A stretch of 64,000 bases of DNA from Bacteroidales bacterium (lineage in GTDB: Bacteria > Bacteroidota > Bacteroidia > Bacteroidales > Bacteroidaceae). This document shows positions 33,171 through 43,096 of the stretch, piece after piece (within the stretch, counting starts at the first letter, position 1; every line of letters starts with the position of its first letter). Under the pieces are notes generated by a model. That model did no database searches. It was given only the letters and a program-made list of their open reading frames with translations, and was not told where the DNA came from. Both the position numbers and the translations under genes were made by a program. The stretch lies in NCBI GenBank assembly GCA_004556745.1, contig SFFY01000003.1, forward strand, positions 1 to 64,000. The letters are read 5' to 3'.

Positions 33171-34768
33171 TCGTGAGACTTTAGGGCTTCCAGGGCACGC
33201 TCCATAAAGGGATCGTTGGAATTGCTGTATTCCACGGCAGCACCAAGGTCAAGCACGTCGTAGATAATGCCGTTCATCAGATAGTTTTCAATGAGTTTGC
33301 GCGAGGCGGCTATCATGCGGTTGCGGCGTTTCAGTCCTTCGCGCTCGGCAAAGCGGGCAAACTGCTCCACAAGGTTTTGCTTTTTCAGATACCCTACCAA
33401 TGCCGCGAGCGTTTCCTTTTTCTCCAAGACCTTGCGATTGGCATCGACATAAGCATAAGCGAAACTGTTGATCATGCCTGCCAGATAGGCTTCCTTGAAA
33501 TAGGAGGTAAAGCCGAGGGTGTCGCGCGGCACGAATACGTCGGGCACGATACCGCCGCCGCCATAGACGGTGCGACCGAGGCGCGTCTTGAACTTAGGCC
33601 CGTGCAGGCGTATGCTGTCGGCGGAATAGTATTCGCCGTGCTCGGCACGCAGCAAAAGGTCGTTGTCGTATTCTTCCTCGTCGCCGGGGGTATAAGGCTT
33701 TTGCACGCAGCGACCGGAGGGCGTGTAGTAACGCGCAGTTGTGAGGCGTATCATGCTGCCGTCGGGGAACTCAATCGGCACTTGCACAAGTCCTTTGCCG
33801 AAGGAGCGGCGGCCTACCACCGTGCCGCGGTCATTATCCTGAAAGGCGCCGGCAAGTATCTCGCTGGCAGAGGCAGAGGATTCGTCAACCATCACCACAA
33901 CCGGCATGTGCTGATAAGAGCCGCGCCCGTCGCTGCGATAGTCTTCGCGGCGCGACTTGCGTCCTTTCGTGTAAACAATCAGGCGGCCCTGCGGCAGAAA
34001 TTCGTTGGCAATCTGTACGGCGGTGTTCATATAGCCGCCGAGGTTGCCGCGCAGGTCAACGATGAGTTTCTTAAAGCCCTGCTCACGCAACTGCGAGAGT
34101 GCGGAGAGGAACTCGGGATATGTGGTTTCGCCAAAAGAACTTATGCGGATATAGCCCACTTCATCGTTCACCATGTAAACGGCATCGACGGTAGGCACAG
34201 GCACATCGCCGCGCACAATCTTAAATTCCAAAGGCTTTGCAGCGGCGGCGCGTCTCACCTTGACGCGCACCTGCGTGCCGGCTTCGCCTTTGAGTCGCTT
34301 AATCGTTTCTTCGTTGCTCACCTGCTTGCCGACATAAGGCACACCGTCCACGGCAATGATTCGGTCACCCGCTTTCAGTCCCACGTGCTCCGAAGGCCCG
34401 CCTTTGATGACGCTGACAATGCGCACCGTGTCCTTATAAATATTGAAGCGCACGCCGATGCCTGAGAAACTGCCCTTGAGGTCCTGCATGGCATCGTTCA
34501 CGTCCTTTGCGCCGATATAGACCGAGTGCGGGTCAAGTTCTTTAAGGATTTTGGGCAAGGACTTTTCCACCAGCGAGTCGATGTTCACGGTATCGACGTA
34601 CTGGTCGTCAACGAGCAAAAGCAGGTTACTGATTTTGTTGTTGGAATTATTTATGATGTTGAGCCGCCGCCCAGAAAAGTGGTTGGCGTAGAAACTGCCG
34701 ATCAGTATGCCGACGACGATGCCGAGGGCAACAATGAGCGGTACAAAACGCTTCTTGACGGTTTTCAT
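33167..34768 (-). CDS. C-terminal processing peptidase, S41 family
   Basis: A periplasmic S41 serine protease. An N-terminal membrane anchor (residues 8-28) is followed by a PDZ domain (about 100-185, GIGVRF...GLKAGDRIIAVDG) and the protease core with DLRGNLGG, catalytic Ser near 300 in DESSASASEI and Lys325 in RSFGKGL. S41 proteases trim C termini or degrade misfolded envelope proteins. It has 533 residues, with a C-terminal helical extension usual in Bacteroidota. The extreme C terminus (SHE-stop) is formed by an R1 repeat. An R2 element occupies the 140-bp gap upstream. Confidence 0.92.
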   Translation of the reverse strand: MKTVKKRFVPLIVALGIVVGILIGSFYANHFSGRRLNIINNSNNKISNLLLLVDDQYVDTVNIDSLVEKSLPKILKELDPHSVYIGAKDVNDAMQDLKGSFSGIGVRFNIYKDTVRIVSVIKGGPSEHVGLKAGDRIIAVDGVPYVGKQVSNEETIKRLKGEAGTQVRVKVRRAAAAKPLEFKIVRGDVPVPTVDAVYMVNDEVGYIRISSFGETTYPEFLSALSQLREQGFKKLIVDLRGNLGGYMNTAVQIANEFLPQGRLIVYTKGRKSRREDYRSDGRGSYQHMPVVVMVDESSASASEILAGAFQDNDRGTVVGRRSFGKGLVQVPIEFPDGSMIRLTTARYYTPSGRCVQKPYTPGDEEEYDNDLLLRAEHGEYYSADSIRLHGPKFKTRLGRTVYGGGGIVPDVFVPRDTLGFTSYFKEAYLAGMINSFAYAYVDANRKVLEKKETLAALVGYLKKQNLVEQFARFAEREGLKRRNRMIAASRKLIENYLMNGIIYDVLDLGAAVEYSNSNDPFMERALEALKSHE

Positions 34769-34779
34769 AAAAGAAATTT

Positions 34780-34890
34780 TAGTAGACGAGTAAACAAGTA
34801 AACGAGTAGACGAGACAGATTTGTATTGAGAATAATCTATAGTATGAGTAACTTGTCTTGTTTACTCGTTTACTCGTCTACTTGTTTACT
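34780..34890. repeat. R2 palindromic element, best-formed copy
   Basis: The left arm is TAGTAGACGAGTAAACAAGT followed by AAACGAGTAGACGAGACAG, and the right arm is ACTTGTCTTGTTTACTCG followed by TTTACTCGTCTACTTGTTT. A ~40-bp AT-rich spacer separates them. The arms consist of 8-bp units in which GTAAAC and GTAGAC alternate. It occupies the intergenic gap between dCMP deaminase and the S41 protease. Confidence 0.8.
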
Positions 34891-34908
34891 GTTAATATTA
34901 TAATTAGC

Positions 34909-35331
34909 CTAATCCACAGGCAAATATTGCAATTCTATGCCGGCGCGTTCGAGGAGTTCCAGGCCGTCGGTGAGGCGATACTGCCTGCCGTAAATTACGC
35001 GCTTGATGCCTGCCTGTATGATGAGTTTCGCACATTCGATGCAGGGCGCATCGGTGACGTAGAGCGTAGCACCGCCGGAGTTGTTGCCCGAACAGGCAAT
35101 CTTGGTTATGGCATTGGCTTCTGCGTGCAGCACATAGGGTTTGGTAAGCCCGTGCTCGTCCTCGCAAATGTTCTCGAAGCCGGAGGGCGTGCCGTTGTAG
35201 CCGTCGCTGATAATCATCTTGTCCTTCACTATCAGCGCACCCACTTGGCGGCGCGTGCAGTATGAGTTTTCCGCCCATATCTTCGCCATGCGCAGATAGC
35301 GGAGGTCGAGCGTCTTTTGCTTTTCGTTCAT
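34909..35331 (-). CDS. Deoxycytidylate (dCMP) deaminase
   Basis: A zinc-dependent dCMP/cytidine deaminase that makes dUMP for thymidylate synthesis. The zinc and catalytic motifs are HAE (69-71) and PCIEC (96-100), in the ComEB/dCMP deaminase arrangement with an N-terminal MAKIWAENSYCTRRQVGA and an insert of the type seen in these enzymes (GYNGTPSGFENICEDEHG). 140 residues, normal length. It is 9 bp downstream of the M3 peptidase gene on the minus strand. Confidence 0.93.
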   Translation of the reverse strand: MNEKQKTLDLRYLRMAKIWAENSYCTRRQVGALIVKDKMIISDGYNGTPSGFENICEDEHGLTKPYVLHAEANAITKIACSGNNSGGATLYVTDAPCIECAKLIIQAGIKRVIYGRQYRLTDGLELLERAGIELQYLPVD

Positions 35332-35340
35332 AAGAATATG

Positions 35341-37368
35341 TTATTTTTTAATGCCGTCGCGACGCAGCAGCGCGTCAATGGTCGGTTTCCTGCCTCGGAA
35401 GTTCACGTATAAATCCATCGGAGGACGGGTGCCGCCCTGGGAGAGAATGTTGTTGCGGAAACTGTGTGCCGTCTCGGTGTTGAAGATGCCCGTTTCCTGA
35501 AATTTGCCGAAGGCATCGGCGTCGAGCACCTCCGCCCATTTGTAACTGTAATACCCGGCTGCGTAACCGCCGCTCATGATGTGGCCGAAAGTAACAGCCA
35601 TGCACGCCTCGGGGCAATCGGGCAAGAGGCGGACAGGCTCGAAGGCGTTTTTCTCAAATGCCCTGACGTCTTCGGGCACAGCGTCGCGCAGCGAATAGAA
35701 TGCCATGTCGAGCAAACCGAAAGACACTTGGCGCATGCAGGAATAGGCAGCGTTGAAGGTGCGCAGGCTGATAATTTTGTCGATCAGCGCTTGCGGTATC
35801 GGATCGCCCGTTTGGTAGTGGAAGGCAAACGTATTGAGGAATTCAGGCTCTGTGGAGAAATTTTCCATGAACTGCGAGGGCAGTTCCACGAAGTCCCAAT
35901 ATACGTTCGTGCCGCTTAGCGACCTGTAGCGCGTGGCTGCGAAGATGCTGTGCAGGGAGTGCCCGAACTCATGTAGGAAGGTGTTTACCTCGTCAAGGGT
36001 CAGCAAGGCGGGACGGTTGGCCTGCGGTTTCGTGAAGTTCATGGTCAGGGAAACGTGCGGGCGCGTGCCATGCAAGCCGCCCTCTGCTTCGAGATAATTC
36101 GTCATCCATGCCCCACCCTTCTTGCTGTCACGCGGATGGAAGTCCGCATAAAGCACGGCGAGGTGGCTGCCGTCGGCATCTTTCACCTCGTATGCCTTCA
36201 CGTCGGGGTGATATACGGGAATGGCGGCATTTTCCTCAAAGGTGATGCCGTAGAGCCGCGTGGCCAGTCCGAACACGCCCTTTATCACGTTGCCCAACTC
36301 GAAGTAAGGGCGCAGTTGCTCGGGATCGAAATCATACTGTTCGCGGCGCAGGAGGTTCGTGTAATAGGAAAAATCCCAAGGCTGAAAGACAAAATCTGAA
36401 CCTTCTACCGACTTGGCTTTTGCTTCCACGCGTGCCACGTCCTCGCGGGCGGCAGGAAGATATGCCTCGGTGAGGTTTTGTAAAAACTCCCTTACGTTCT
36501 CGGGCGTTTCCGCCATGCGATGCTTCAAAACGTAGGCGGCATAGTCGGGATAACCGAGCAGTTGCGCTTTCTCGCGGCGCAGGTCCACGATGCGGCGCAC
36601 GATGCCGAAGTTGTCGTATTGGTCGCCGTGGGTGCAAAGCGTGTGGTAGAGGCGATAAAGTTCCTCGCGGCGCTTGCGGCTTTTGGCATAAGCCATAAAG
36701 GGAATGAAGTCGGGGGCGTGGAGCGTAATCACCCAGCCCTCCAAACCGCGCTCCGCCGCATTCTCACGTGCCGCGCTGCGCTGCAACTCGGGCAGACCGT
36801 CGAGTTCCTGCTCGTCGGTGATGTGGAGATAGTAGTTGTTGGTATCTTTCAGTTTGTTCTGCGAAAATTGCAGCGTGAGTTGCGAAAGTTCCGCGCTTAT
36901 TTCGCGGAAACGTTGCTTGCCCGTTTCGTCGAGCGTGGCTCCCGAGCGTTCAAACGCCTCATAGGTGTTTTTGAGCAGCATAGCCTCTTCTGCGTCCTTG
37001 GGCTTGTAGTCGGCGTAAACGGCCTTCACCCGTTCGTAAAGGCGGGCGTTGAGCATGATGTTATTGCCGTGTTCCGACAGAATGGGGGCAACGCGTTGCG
37101 CCAAACTTTCCAAGTCGTCGTTGGTGTGCGCGCTGAGCAGATTATACATGAGTGTTGTGGCGCGTTCCAGGAGTTCGCCGGAATGTTCAAGGGCAACGAC
37201 GGTATTCTCAAAGGTCGGCGCGTCGGGGTTGTCCACGATGGCGGCTACAGCCTTGTTTTCGGCTTCCATGCCGGCGTGGATCGCCTCTTCTATATGGGCA
37301 ACGGTGATGTCGGGGAAAGGATAAACGCCATAAACTGTGGCGAATGAGAGCAAGAGCAAGGGATTCAT
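35341..37368 (-). CDS. dcp: M3-family peptidyl-dipeptidase (Dcp-like)
   Basis: A zinc metallopeptidase of the M3 family. The zinc motif HEFGHSLH is at residues 466-473, with a downstream glutamate ligand region (PSQFMEN). The fold is otherwise helical and of standard length (675). Dcp-type enzymes release dipeptides from the C termini of peptides. The first ~14 residues (MNPLLLLSFATVYG) are hydrophobic and could be a weak signal sequence, although many homologues carry a clearer one. It is immediately preceded (2-bp gap) by a secreted TPR protein gene, so the two are probably translated from one message. Confidence 0.92.
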   Translation of the reverse strand: MNPLLLLSFATVYGVYPFPDITVAHIEEAIHAGMEAENKAVAAIVDNPDAPTFENTVVALEHSGELLERATTLMYNLLSAHTNDDLESLAQRVAPILSEHGNNIMLNARLYERVKAVYADYKPKDAEEAMLLKNTYEAFERSGATLDETGKQRFREISAELSQLTLQFSQNKLKDTNNYYLHITDEQELDGLPELQRSAARENAAERGLEGWVITLHAPDFIPFMAYAKSRKRREELYRLYHTLCTHGDQYDNFGIVRRIVDLRREKAQLLGYPDYAAYVLKHRMAETPENVREFLQNLTEAYLPAAREDVARVEAKAKSVEGSDFVFQPWDFSYYTNLLRREQYDFDPEQLRPYFELGNVIKGVFGLATRLYGITFEENAAIPVYHPDVKAYEVKDADGSHLAVLYADFHPRDSKKGGAWMTNYLEAEGGLHGTRPHVSLTMNFTKPQANRPALLTLDEVNTFLHEFGHSLHSIFAATRYRSLSGTNVYWDFVELPSQFMENFSTEPEFLNTFAFHYQTGDPIPQALIDKIISLRTFNAAYSCMRQVSFGLLDMAFYSLRDAVPEDVRAFEKNAFEPVRLLPDCPEACMAVTFGHIMSGGYAAGYYSYKWAEVLDADAFGKFQETGIFNTETAHSFRNNILSQGGTRPPMDLYVNFRGRKPTIDALLRRDGIKK

Positions 37369-37370
37369 GG

Positions 37371-38579
37371 TCAGAGGGTTCGTAAGATGCGTTCTATTTC
37401 TGCGAATTTAGTTCCTCGGTTGAGGTTGAGATATACTTTGTAGAGCAAGGGTGCCCAGCGCGACGCGCTTTCTGGCTTAGCCTCGCGGTAGGTTTCGAGA
37501 TGTGATTCGGCAGCAGCGTAAAAGTCTCTTTGTTTCTGCTTCGCTGCTTTATAGGATTTTGAATAGGCGTTGTCGGGCAACTGCACCTGCTCTGCCTTTT
37601 CGATGTATGCCAGCCCGATGCCGTAGTGCATTTCCACGAGCGTGGAGTCGAGCGCAAGGGTTTTCTGTGCGGCAGCAATGGCTTCGTCGTACCGTTTCAG
37701 GTTGAGCAATGCCATGGCCTGCGCCATGCGGTAGCACACCTCGTTGGAGTCTCTTTCGAGCATGGCATTGGAGAGTTGGAGCACGAGGTCAAACTCTTGA
37801 TGTTCTGTGAGATAATCCGTAAGCCGGGCAAAGAAAGGCTGATAGTCGGGGAAATGTTGCAAACCCTGCTTGAGCCAATGCACAAACGCCACGCTGTCGG
37901 CTTCTGCTTCGGCAGTATTGACGAGGCATTCGTAGGTAAATTTGAGGTTGGACGTGTCGCGCAATGCCAAGTCGCGATAGCGTTCTACTTCTTTATAATC
38001 TTTCAACTCGTAGGCGCAGTGCAGGTAAATGCAGGCGTTGTTGCGGTGGCGCTGGGTTTCGGGAATGCCGACCGTAGCACCGAGGAAGGTGTGGGGATAG
38101 TCGAGATACATGCGCAGGAACTGCATGGTCTCTTTATAGCGTCCGCGTTTGTAGAAGAAGCGTGCGGCGGAGTTGAGATTTGAATAATGGCGTTCGAGCC
38201 GCTGAAAGTTGGCGCGGCGGTATTTGGCGGCAGCGTCGTCATTTTTCAGGCGTTCGCAGCTGTCGGATTTGAGGGTGTAGGTAAAAATGCCGAGGGTCGT
38301 GTTGTAGAAGCTGACGGTGTCGTAGTTTTGTTTGAGGTAGATTTTCTCGTTCTCTATATCGTTGAGTCCTATGTTGGCTTCGATGCCATACATATATAAT
38401 TTAGTGTTGCCTGAAAGCGCAGAGTCGTTTTGCAACGCTTGCACGCGCTGCAACGCTCCTTTGTAGTCTTTGTTTTTCAACAGGGTCTTCACCTCGCGCA
38501 ATGCCTTTTGCCCGCGCGTTTCGGCGGGAACGGCGAGGAGGAGCAGCAAGGCGGAGAAAAGACAAATCAATCTTGGCAT
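37371..38579 (-). CDS. Secreted TPR-repeat protein
   Basis: A signal peptide (MPRLICLFSALLLLLAVPAETRG) is followed by TPR-like helical repeats through the 402-residue protein: ALREVKTLLKNKDYKGALQRVQ, FFYKRGRYKETMQFLRMYL, VCYRMAQAMALLNLKRYDEAI and EMHYGIGLAYIEKAEQ. It is a periplasmic or envelope-associated scaffold of unknown partner. The gene overlaps functionally with nothing obvious; the 2-bp gap to the M3 peptidase suggests co-expression. Confidence 0.8.
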   Translation of the reverse strand: MPRLICLFSALLLLLAVPAETRGQKALREVKTLLKNKDYKGALQRVQALQNDSALSGNTKLYMYGIEANIGLNDIENEKIYLKQNYDTVSFYNTTLGIFTYTLKSDSCERLKNDDAAAKYRRANFQRLERHYSNLNSAARFFYKRGRYKETMQFLRMYLDYPHTFLGATVGIPETQRHRNNACIYLHCAYELKDYKEVERYRDLALRDTSNLKFTYECLVNTAEAEADSVAFVHWLKQGLQHFPDYQPFFARLTDYLTEHQEFDLVLQLSNAMLERDSNEVCYRMAQAMALLNLKRYDEAIAAAQKTLALDSTLVEMHYGIGLAYIEKAEQVQLPDNAYSKSYKAAKQKQRDFYAAAESHLETYREAKPESASRWAPLLYKVYLNLNRGTKFAEIERILRTL

Positions 38580-38635
38580 TGTTTACAGGGAAATATTTGG
38601 AGAATAGAGTTTGGTTGTGGTTCAACGGGTTTTGA

Positions 38636-38795
38636 TAAAAACCATGAAAAACATCTTGCTTCGTTTGAAGCCCTGCGGGCTACGCTGCCGGTCTTAATGC
38701 CGAGCTTGCGAGCCTGACGGCTCACGCTCGCCCTTAATCCCTGCAGCAGCGGTCGGTGCCCGCCCGCTTCAAACGCCGCAAGGGAAAAACCATTA
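38636..38795. repeat. R8 element, copy A
   Basis: A ~160-bp element with CTTGCTTCGTTTGAAGCCC at one end and CGCCCGCTTCAAACGCCGCA at the other, so the ends are inverted. The interior reads TCTTAATGCCGAGCTTGCG...GGCTCACGCTCGCCCTTAAT. The reverse complement of 59473-59630 matches it throughout. It occupies the first half of the 384-bp gap between the two TPR genes. The remaining 38796-38963 holds no gene that I can see. Confidence 0.8.
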
Positions 38796-38963
38796 AAAAC
38801 CCGTGAGACCTTGATGCAAACGAATAATATTTTTTTGATTATCCGTTGAAAATGGTTTCTGGTTTTTATCTAAACCAATTAACGGAGTTTGCATAATATG
38901 CCAAGAGCGAAGCAGTGTTCACTCTTGACATATTAGATATAAGGGTATAAATAAAATCTGGCT

Positions 38964-40208
38964 TTATTGGTTCATGCTCTCGACTATGGCCTCCATTTCC
39001 TTGGCCTGGTCGGGCATTTGCAGATTGGTGTAAATCATCTGCAAGGAAGAAGCCCAGAACTTGGGTTCATCGGGCTTGAGTTCGCGCACATGCTCGAAGT
39101 AGGGGCGGGCTTCTTCGTAGTACTTCTTGATCTGGTCGAACTCGGCGTTGAACTGCTTCACGTTGTTACGATTGAGTTTCCATTCGCCGCTCATCTTCTT
39201 GGCGTAAACCTCATTCATATAGGTGTAACCCATATTTATGCAAGCGTCAACATAGTCAGGGTCAATGGCGAGGGCTTTCGAGAAACATTCGCGGGCAGCA
39301 GAGTAATCCTTAGTCATATTCAGTTCTACGCAGCCTTTCATATACCAAGGACCTTTACCTTCGGGGTTCTTCTGCAAGAGTTCCTCGGCCATTTGCTTGG
39401 CTTCGTCTACTTGATCTTTCTGTACGTAGTAGTAGAGGAGATTTTGCAGGAAGCCGGGGTCTTCGATGCGGGCGGCACCTTCTTTCAGCGTGGCGAGCCA
39501 GGCGGCAGAGTCGCCGAGTTCTACGCAAGCCTGCATTTTGAGGATATACAGGTCACGCAGGTTTTCCTCGCCTTGAAGAGCCTCATCGGCGCAGCGGCGC
39601 ACATCTTCCCAACGCTTCAACTGATAATTCAGATAGGTCACGTTGAACGCCGTCTGGCGATAAGAGCCTTTCGTGTCGGCCTTGTAGATAGAGTCGGTCT
39701 GCTCGGGGGTGAACACGGGGTTCTTGGGCATGTTGTAATACTTCTCAAAGTACTCCAGGCTCTTCTCGAGGTTGTGCGACTGGTTCATGAACACGCCGGC
39801 GTAGTTGTAGTAGTCGAGCATCTGGAGCATGCGGCTGCGGTTCTTTTCGATGAACTTCGACTTGACGCGGCCCTTTTCATCGGGCTTGATGTCGGCTTCG
39901 TGGCTCTTCGTATAGCAGTCGATGGCTTTGTCCAAGTGCTCGCAATAGAGGAGCGTATCGAAAGGCATGTTTTGGGCTGCCTTCATCAACTCGGGATTGA
40001 AGATACGCGCATGGATTTCTGCGGCGTTATTGTAGATTTCGGCAAACTTCGTGGTCTTGGGATTGACCATTGCGCCTTCGAGAATTTGCAAAGCGGCGTT
40101 AAGGTCGTTTGCGTCCACCTTTTCCTGTGCTTTGTAGATGGCATTGTTTTGTGCCATGGCTGCGCCTGCCGTAAAGGTCAGGGCGAGCGTAAAGAGGAAC
40201 TTTTTCAT
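38964..40208 (-). CDS. Secreted TPR-repeat protein
   Basis: A signal peptide (MKKFLFTLALTFTAGAAMA) is followed by tetratricopeptide repeats, for example SLEYFEKYYNMPKN, LNYQLKRWEDVRRCADEALQ, LLYYYVQKDQVDEAKQMAEELL, KGCVELNMTKDYSAARECFSKAL and DACINMGYTYMNEVYAKK. The protein is periplasmic and probably mediates protein-protein contacts. It lies 32 bp downstream of gyrA on the same strand; a functional link with gyrase is not implied. It is similar in style to the TPR protein at 37371-38579, but I see no close sequence identity. Confidence 0.82.
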   Translation of the reverse strand: MKKFLFTLALTFTAGAAMAQNNAIYKAQEKVDANDLNAALQILEGAMVNPKTTKFAEIYNNAAEIHARIFNPELMKAAQNMPFDTLLYCEHLDKAIDCYTKSHEADIKPDEKGRVKSKFIEKNRSRMLQMLDYYNYAGVFMNQSHNLEKSLEYFEKYYNMPKNPVFTPEQTDSIYKADTKGSYRQTAFNVTYLNYQLKRWEDVRRCADEALQGEENLRDLYILKMQACVELGDSAAWLATLKEGAARIEDPGFLQNLLYYYVQKDQVDEAKQMAEELLQKNPEGKGPWYMKGCVELNMTKDYSAARECFSKALAIDPDYVDACINMGYTYMNEVYAKKMSGEWKLNRNNVKQFNAEFDQIKKYYEEARPYFEHVRELKPDEPKFWASSLQMIYTNLQMPDQAKEMEAIVESMNQ

Positions 40209-40240
40209 AAGGTTATTAGTTGTTGGTTATAAGGGCTTTA

Positions 40241-42781
40241 TTATTCTTGGGTTTCGGGAGATTCTGGATTTTCTGCGGAAACGGAATCAACGGGGCTTTC
40301 AGAGATTTCTTCGGCTTCGGGCAACTCTTCTTCCTCCGTGGGCACCTGGCAGACGCTCGAGATGATGTCGCCGCGCTTTTCGAGGTTGATGAGGCGCACG
40401 CCCTGCGTGGCACGGCCCATCACGCGCACTTCGGAGAGTTTCAGGCGAATGGCCACGCCGCTCTTGTTGATGATCATCAGGTCGTCGTCGTCGGTGACGC
40501 ACTTAATGGCCACCACGGGGCCGGTCTTGTCGGTAAGGCTGAGCGTCTTGACGCCCTTGCCGCTGCGGTTCGTCACGCGGTAGTCGGCAATGAGACTGCG
40601 CTTGCCATAACCCTTTTCACTGACCACGAGAATGCTTTCCGTATCGGGATTATTCACGGCAACCATACCGATCACCTCGTCCTGTCCGTCTTCATCAAGG
40701 CGCATGCCGCGCACACCGGTGGCGGTGCGTCCCATGGTGCGCACAGTGCTTTCATTGAAGCGGATGGCGCGGCCGTTGCGGTTGGCCATCACGATTTCGT
40801 CGGTACCGTTGGTGAGCGCAACGCTTACCACGCGATCTTCCTCGCGGATAGTGATGGCGTTCACGCCGTTGGCGCGGGGACGGGAGTATTCTTTGAGGCA
40901 GGTCTTCTTGATGATGCCTTCCTTCGTGCAGAACATCACATAGTGGCTCTCGCAGAACTCGGCGTCGGACAGTTTGCGGATATGCAGGCAGGCGTTGATG
41001 CTGTCGCCCGGCTCGATGTTGAGCATATTCTGAATGGCACGGCCTTTCGAGTTCTTGTTGCCCTCGGGAATTTCATACACCTTGAGCCAGAAGCAACGGC
41101 CCTTGGCGGTGAAGAAAAGCATCGTGTTGTGCACGGTGGCGGGATAGATGTACTCGATAAAGTCTTGCTCGCGCGTGGCTCCGCCTTTCGAGCCTACGCC
41201 GCCGCGACCCTGCGCCTTGAACTCGGCGAGCGGGGTGCGCTTAATATAGCCGAGGTGGCTGATCGTTATCACAACCTCATCATCGGCAAAGAAGTCTTCG
41301 GGATTAAACTCCTCGTTGCTCAGGCAAATCTCGGTGCGGCGCTCGTCGCCATACTTTTCCTTCACCTCTTGCAGTTCGTCCTTAATTACCTTATCGCGGA
41401 GTTTGTCGTCGGCAAGGATTTGCTCATAGTAAGCAATGCGGCGTTGCAGTTCCTCATACTCTTCGTGGAGTTTGTCCTGCTGGATATTGGTGAGTTGGGC
41501 GAGGCGCATGTCCACGATGGCCTTTGCCTGGAGGTCATCCAGTTCGAAGCGTGCCTTGAGTGCGTCGCAGGCGGCCTGCGGGTTCTTGGAGGCGCGGATA
41601 AGATGCACTACCTCGTCGATGTTATCGCTGGCAATGATGAGACCTTCGAGGATATGGGCGCGCTCCTTGGCCTTGCGGAGGTCGAAGATGGTGCGGCGGG
41701 TCACCACATCGCGGCGGTGCTCCACGAAGGTGGAGATGCAGTCCTTGAGCGTCAGCGTGCGGGGACGGCCGTGCACGAGACCGATGCAGTTCACGGCGAA
41801 CGTGGTCTGCAGTTGCGTCATCTTCAAAAGTTTATTGAGCACCACGTTTGCGTTCGCGTCGCGCTTGATGTCGATCACGATGCGCACTTTCTGTTCGCGG
41901 TCGCTCTCGTCGTTCACATTGCTGATGCCCTCGATTTTCTTCTCGTTCACGAGGTCGGCGATGTAGCGGATCAGTTCTGCCTTGTTCACGCCATAGGGTA
42001 TCTCGGTCACGACAATCGAGTCGTGCTGCTCATGCGTTTCGATTTCGGTGCGTGCACGCATCACGACGCGGCCGCGTCCCGTTTCGTAGGCGCTCTTCAC
42101 GCCTTGCATACCGATTATGAAGCCGCCCGTGGGGAAGTCGGGGGCTTTCACGTATTCCATCAATTCGGGAATAGTGATATCGGGATTGTCAATCAGGGCC
42201 ACGCAGCCGTCGATTACCTCACAGAGGTTGTGGGTCGGCACGTTGGTGGCCATACCTACGGCGATACCGCTCGCGCCGTTCACGAGGAAGTTGGGGATGC
42301 GGGTAGGCATCACCGTCGGCTCGGGCAGACGGTTCTCAAAGTTCATGTCCATGTCCACGGTCTCCTTTTCGAGATCCGTCATCATTGCTTCACCCACGCG
42401 ACTAAGGCGTGCCTCGGTGTAACGCATGGCTGCCGGCGAGTCGCCGTCCATCGAACCGAAGTTGCCCTGCCCGAACACGAGCGGGTAGCGCATGTTCCAG
42501 TCCTGCGCCAAGCGTACGAGTGCTCCGTAAATGGAACTGTCGCCGTGCGGGTGGTATTTACCCATCACGTCACCCACGATACGCGCGGATTTACGTGTGG
42601 GTTTGTCGTGCGTCACACCGAGTTCCATCATACCATATAATATACGGCGATGCACGGGCTTGAAGCCGTCGCGCACATCGGGCAGCGCACGGGCCACGAT
42701 TACCGACATGGAGTAATCGCGGTAGGAGTTTTTCATTTCCTCCTCGATATTGACTTTGATTATTCTGTCTTCGTCAACCAT
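40241..42781 (-). CDS. gyrA: DNA gyrase subunit A
   Basis: The breakage-reunion subunit of DNA gyrase, which introduces negative supercoils with GyrB. It starts MVDEDRIIKVNIEEEMKNSY. Catalytic Tyr121 sits in AAMRYTEARL, and the quinolone-determining region reads HPHGDSSIYGALVRLAQ with the usual serine present. The C-terminal beta-pinwheel repeats are intact, with a GyrA-box-like QGRGGVGS. It ends in an acidic tail (PTEEEELPEAEEI...). At 846 residues it is normal. A -7 box lies 40 bp upstream and an R3 array about 315 bp upstream. Confidence 0.97.
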   Translation of the reverse strand: MVDEDRIIKVNIEEEMKNSYRDYSMSVIVARALPDVRDGFKPVHRRILYGMMELGVTHDKPTRKSARIVGDVMGKYHPHGDSSIYGALVRLAQDWNMRYPLVFGQGNFGSMDGDSPAAMRYTEARLSRVGEAMMTDLEKETVDMDMNFENRLPEPTVMPTRIPNFLVNGASGIAVGMATNVPTHNLCEVIDGCVALIDNPDITIPELMEYVKAPDFPTGGFIIGMQGVKSAYETGRGRVVMRARTEIETHEQHDSIVVTEIPYGVNKAELIRYIADLVNEKKIEGISNVNDESDREQKVRIVIDIKRDANANVVLNKLLKMTQLQTTFAVNCIGLVHGRPRTLTLKDCISTFVEHRRDVVTRRTIFDLRKAKERAHILEGLIIASDNIDEVVHLIRASKNPQAACDALKARFELDDLQAKAIVDMRLAQLTNIQQDKLHEEYEELQRRIAYYEQILADDKLRDKVIKDELQEVKEKYGDERRTEICLSNEEFNPEDFFADDEVVITISHLGYIKRTPLAEFKAQGRGGVGSKGGATREQDFIEYIYPATVHNTMLFFTAKGRCFWLKVYEIPEGNKNSKGRAIQNMLNIEPGDSINACLHIRKLSDAEFCESHYVMFCTKEGIIKKTCLKEYSRPRANGVNAITIREEDRVVSVALTNGTDEIVMANRNGRAIRFNESTVRTMGRTATGVRGMRLDEDGQDEVIGMVAVNNPDTESILVVSEKGYGKRSLIADYRVTNRSGKGVKTLSLTDKTGPVVAIKCVTDDDDLMIINKSGVAIRLKLSEVRVMGRATQGVRLINLEKRGDIISSVCQVPTEEEELPEAEEISESPVDSVSAENPESPETQE

Positions 42782-42820
42782 TTTTTATTAAAGCGTTTTT
42801 AGGATATTATTTTTACGCTG

Positions 42821-42828
42821 CAAAGTTA
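42821..42828 (-). promoter_or_regulatory. Candidate -7 box for gyrA
   Basis: The minus strand reads TAACTTTG (TAnnTTTG), 40 bp before the gyrA start. No convincing TTTG at -33. Confidence 0.45.
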
Positions 42829-43096
42829 CTCTTTTTTTGATTTTCATATAAGAAAGTTGTCGGCTTATTTTGGTGCAAAATTCGATTTTAGGCGTTTTTT
42901 AGGCGATTTAAGACGTTTCCGGGGAAATTTCGAGGGTAGGTCGAAACAATAACCCCGAGGCGGCAGAGGGGAAATTAGGGGCAATTTTTGCGGTGAAGCA
43001 TCTACGCCGGACTATCAGGCAGAAATTTTTTATTTGCTGCGTGGTAATTTTTTTCTTTCTCCTTGAAAATTTTTCCTGTCCTATAAGACATTTTTT

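Noticed and set aside
40241..42781. GyrA residue equivalent to E. coli Asp87 is Gly, which might indicate quinolone resistance
   Set aside because: That position varies naturally among Bacteroidota gyrases (not Asp as a rule), and the neighbouring key serine is present, so no resistance claim is made.
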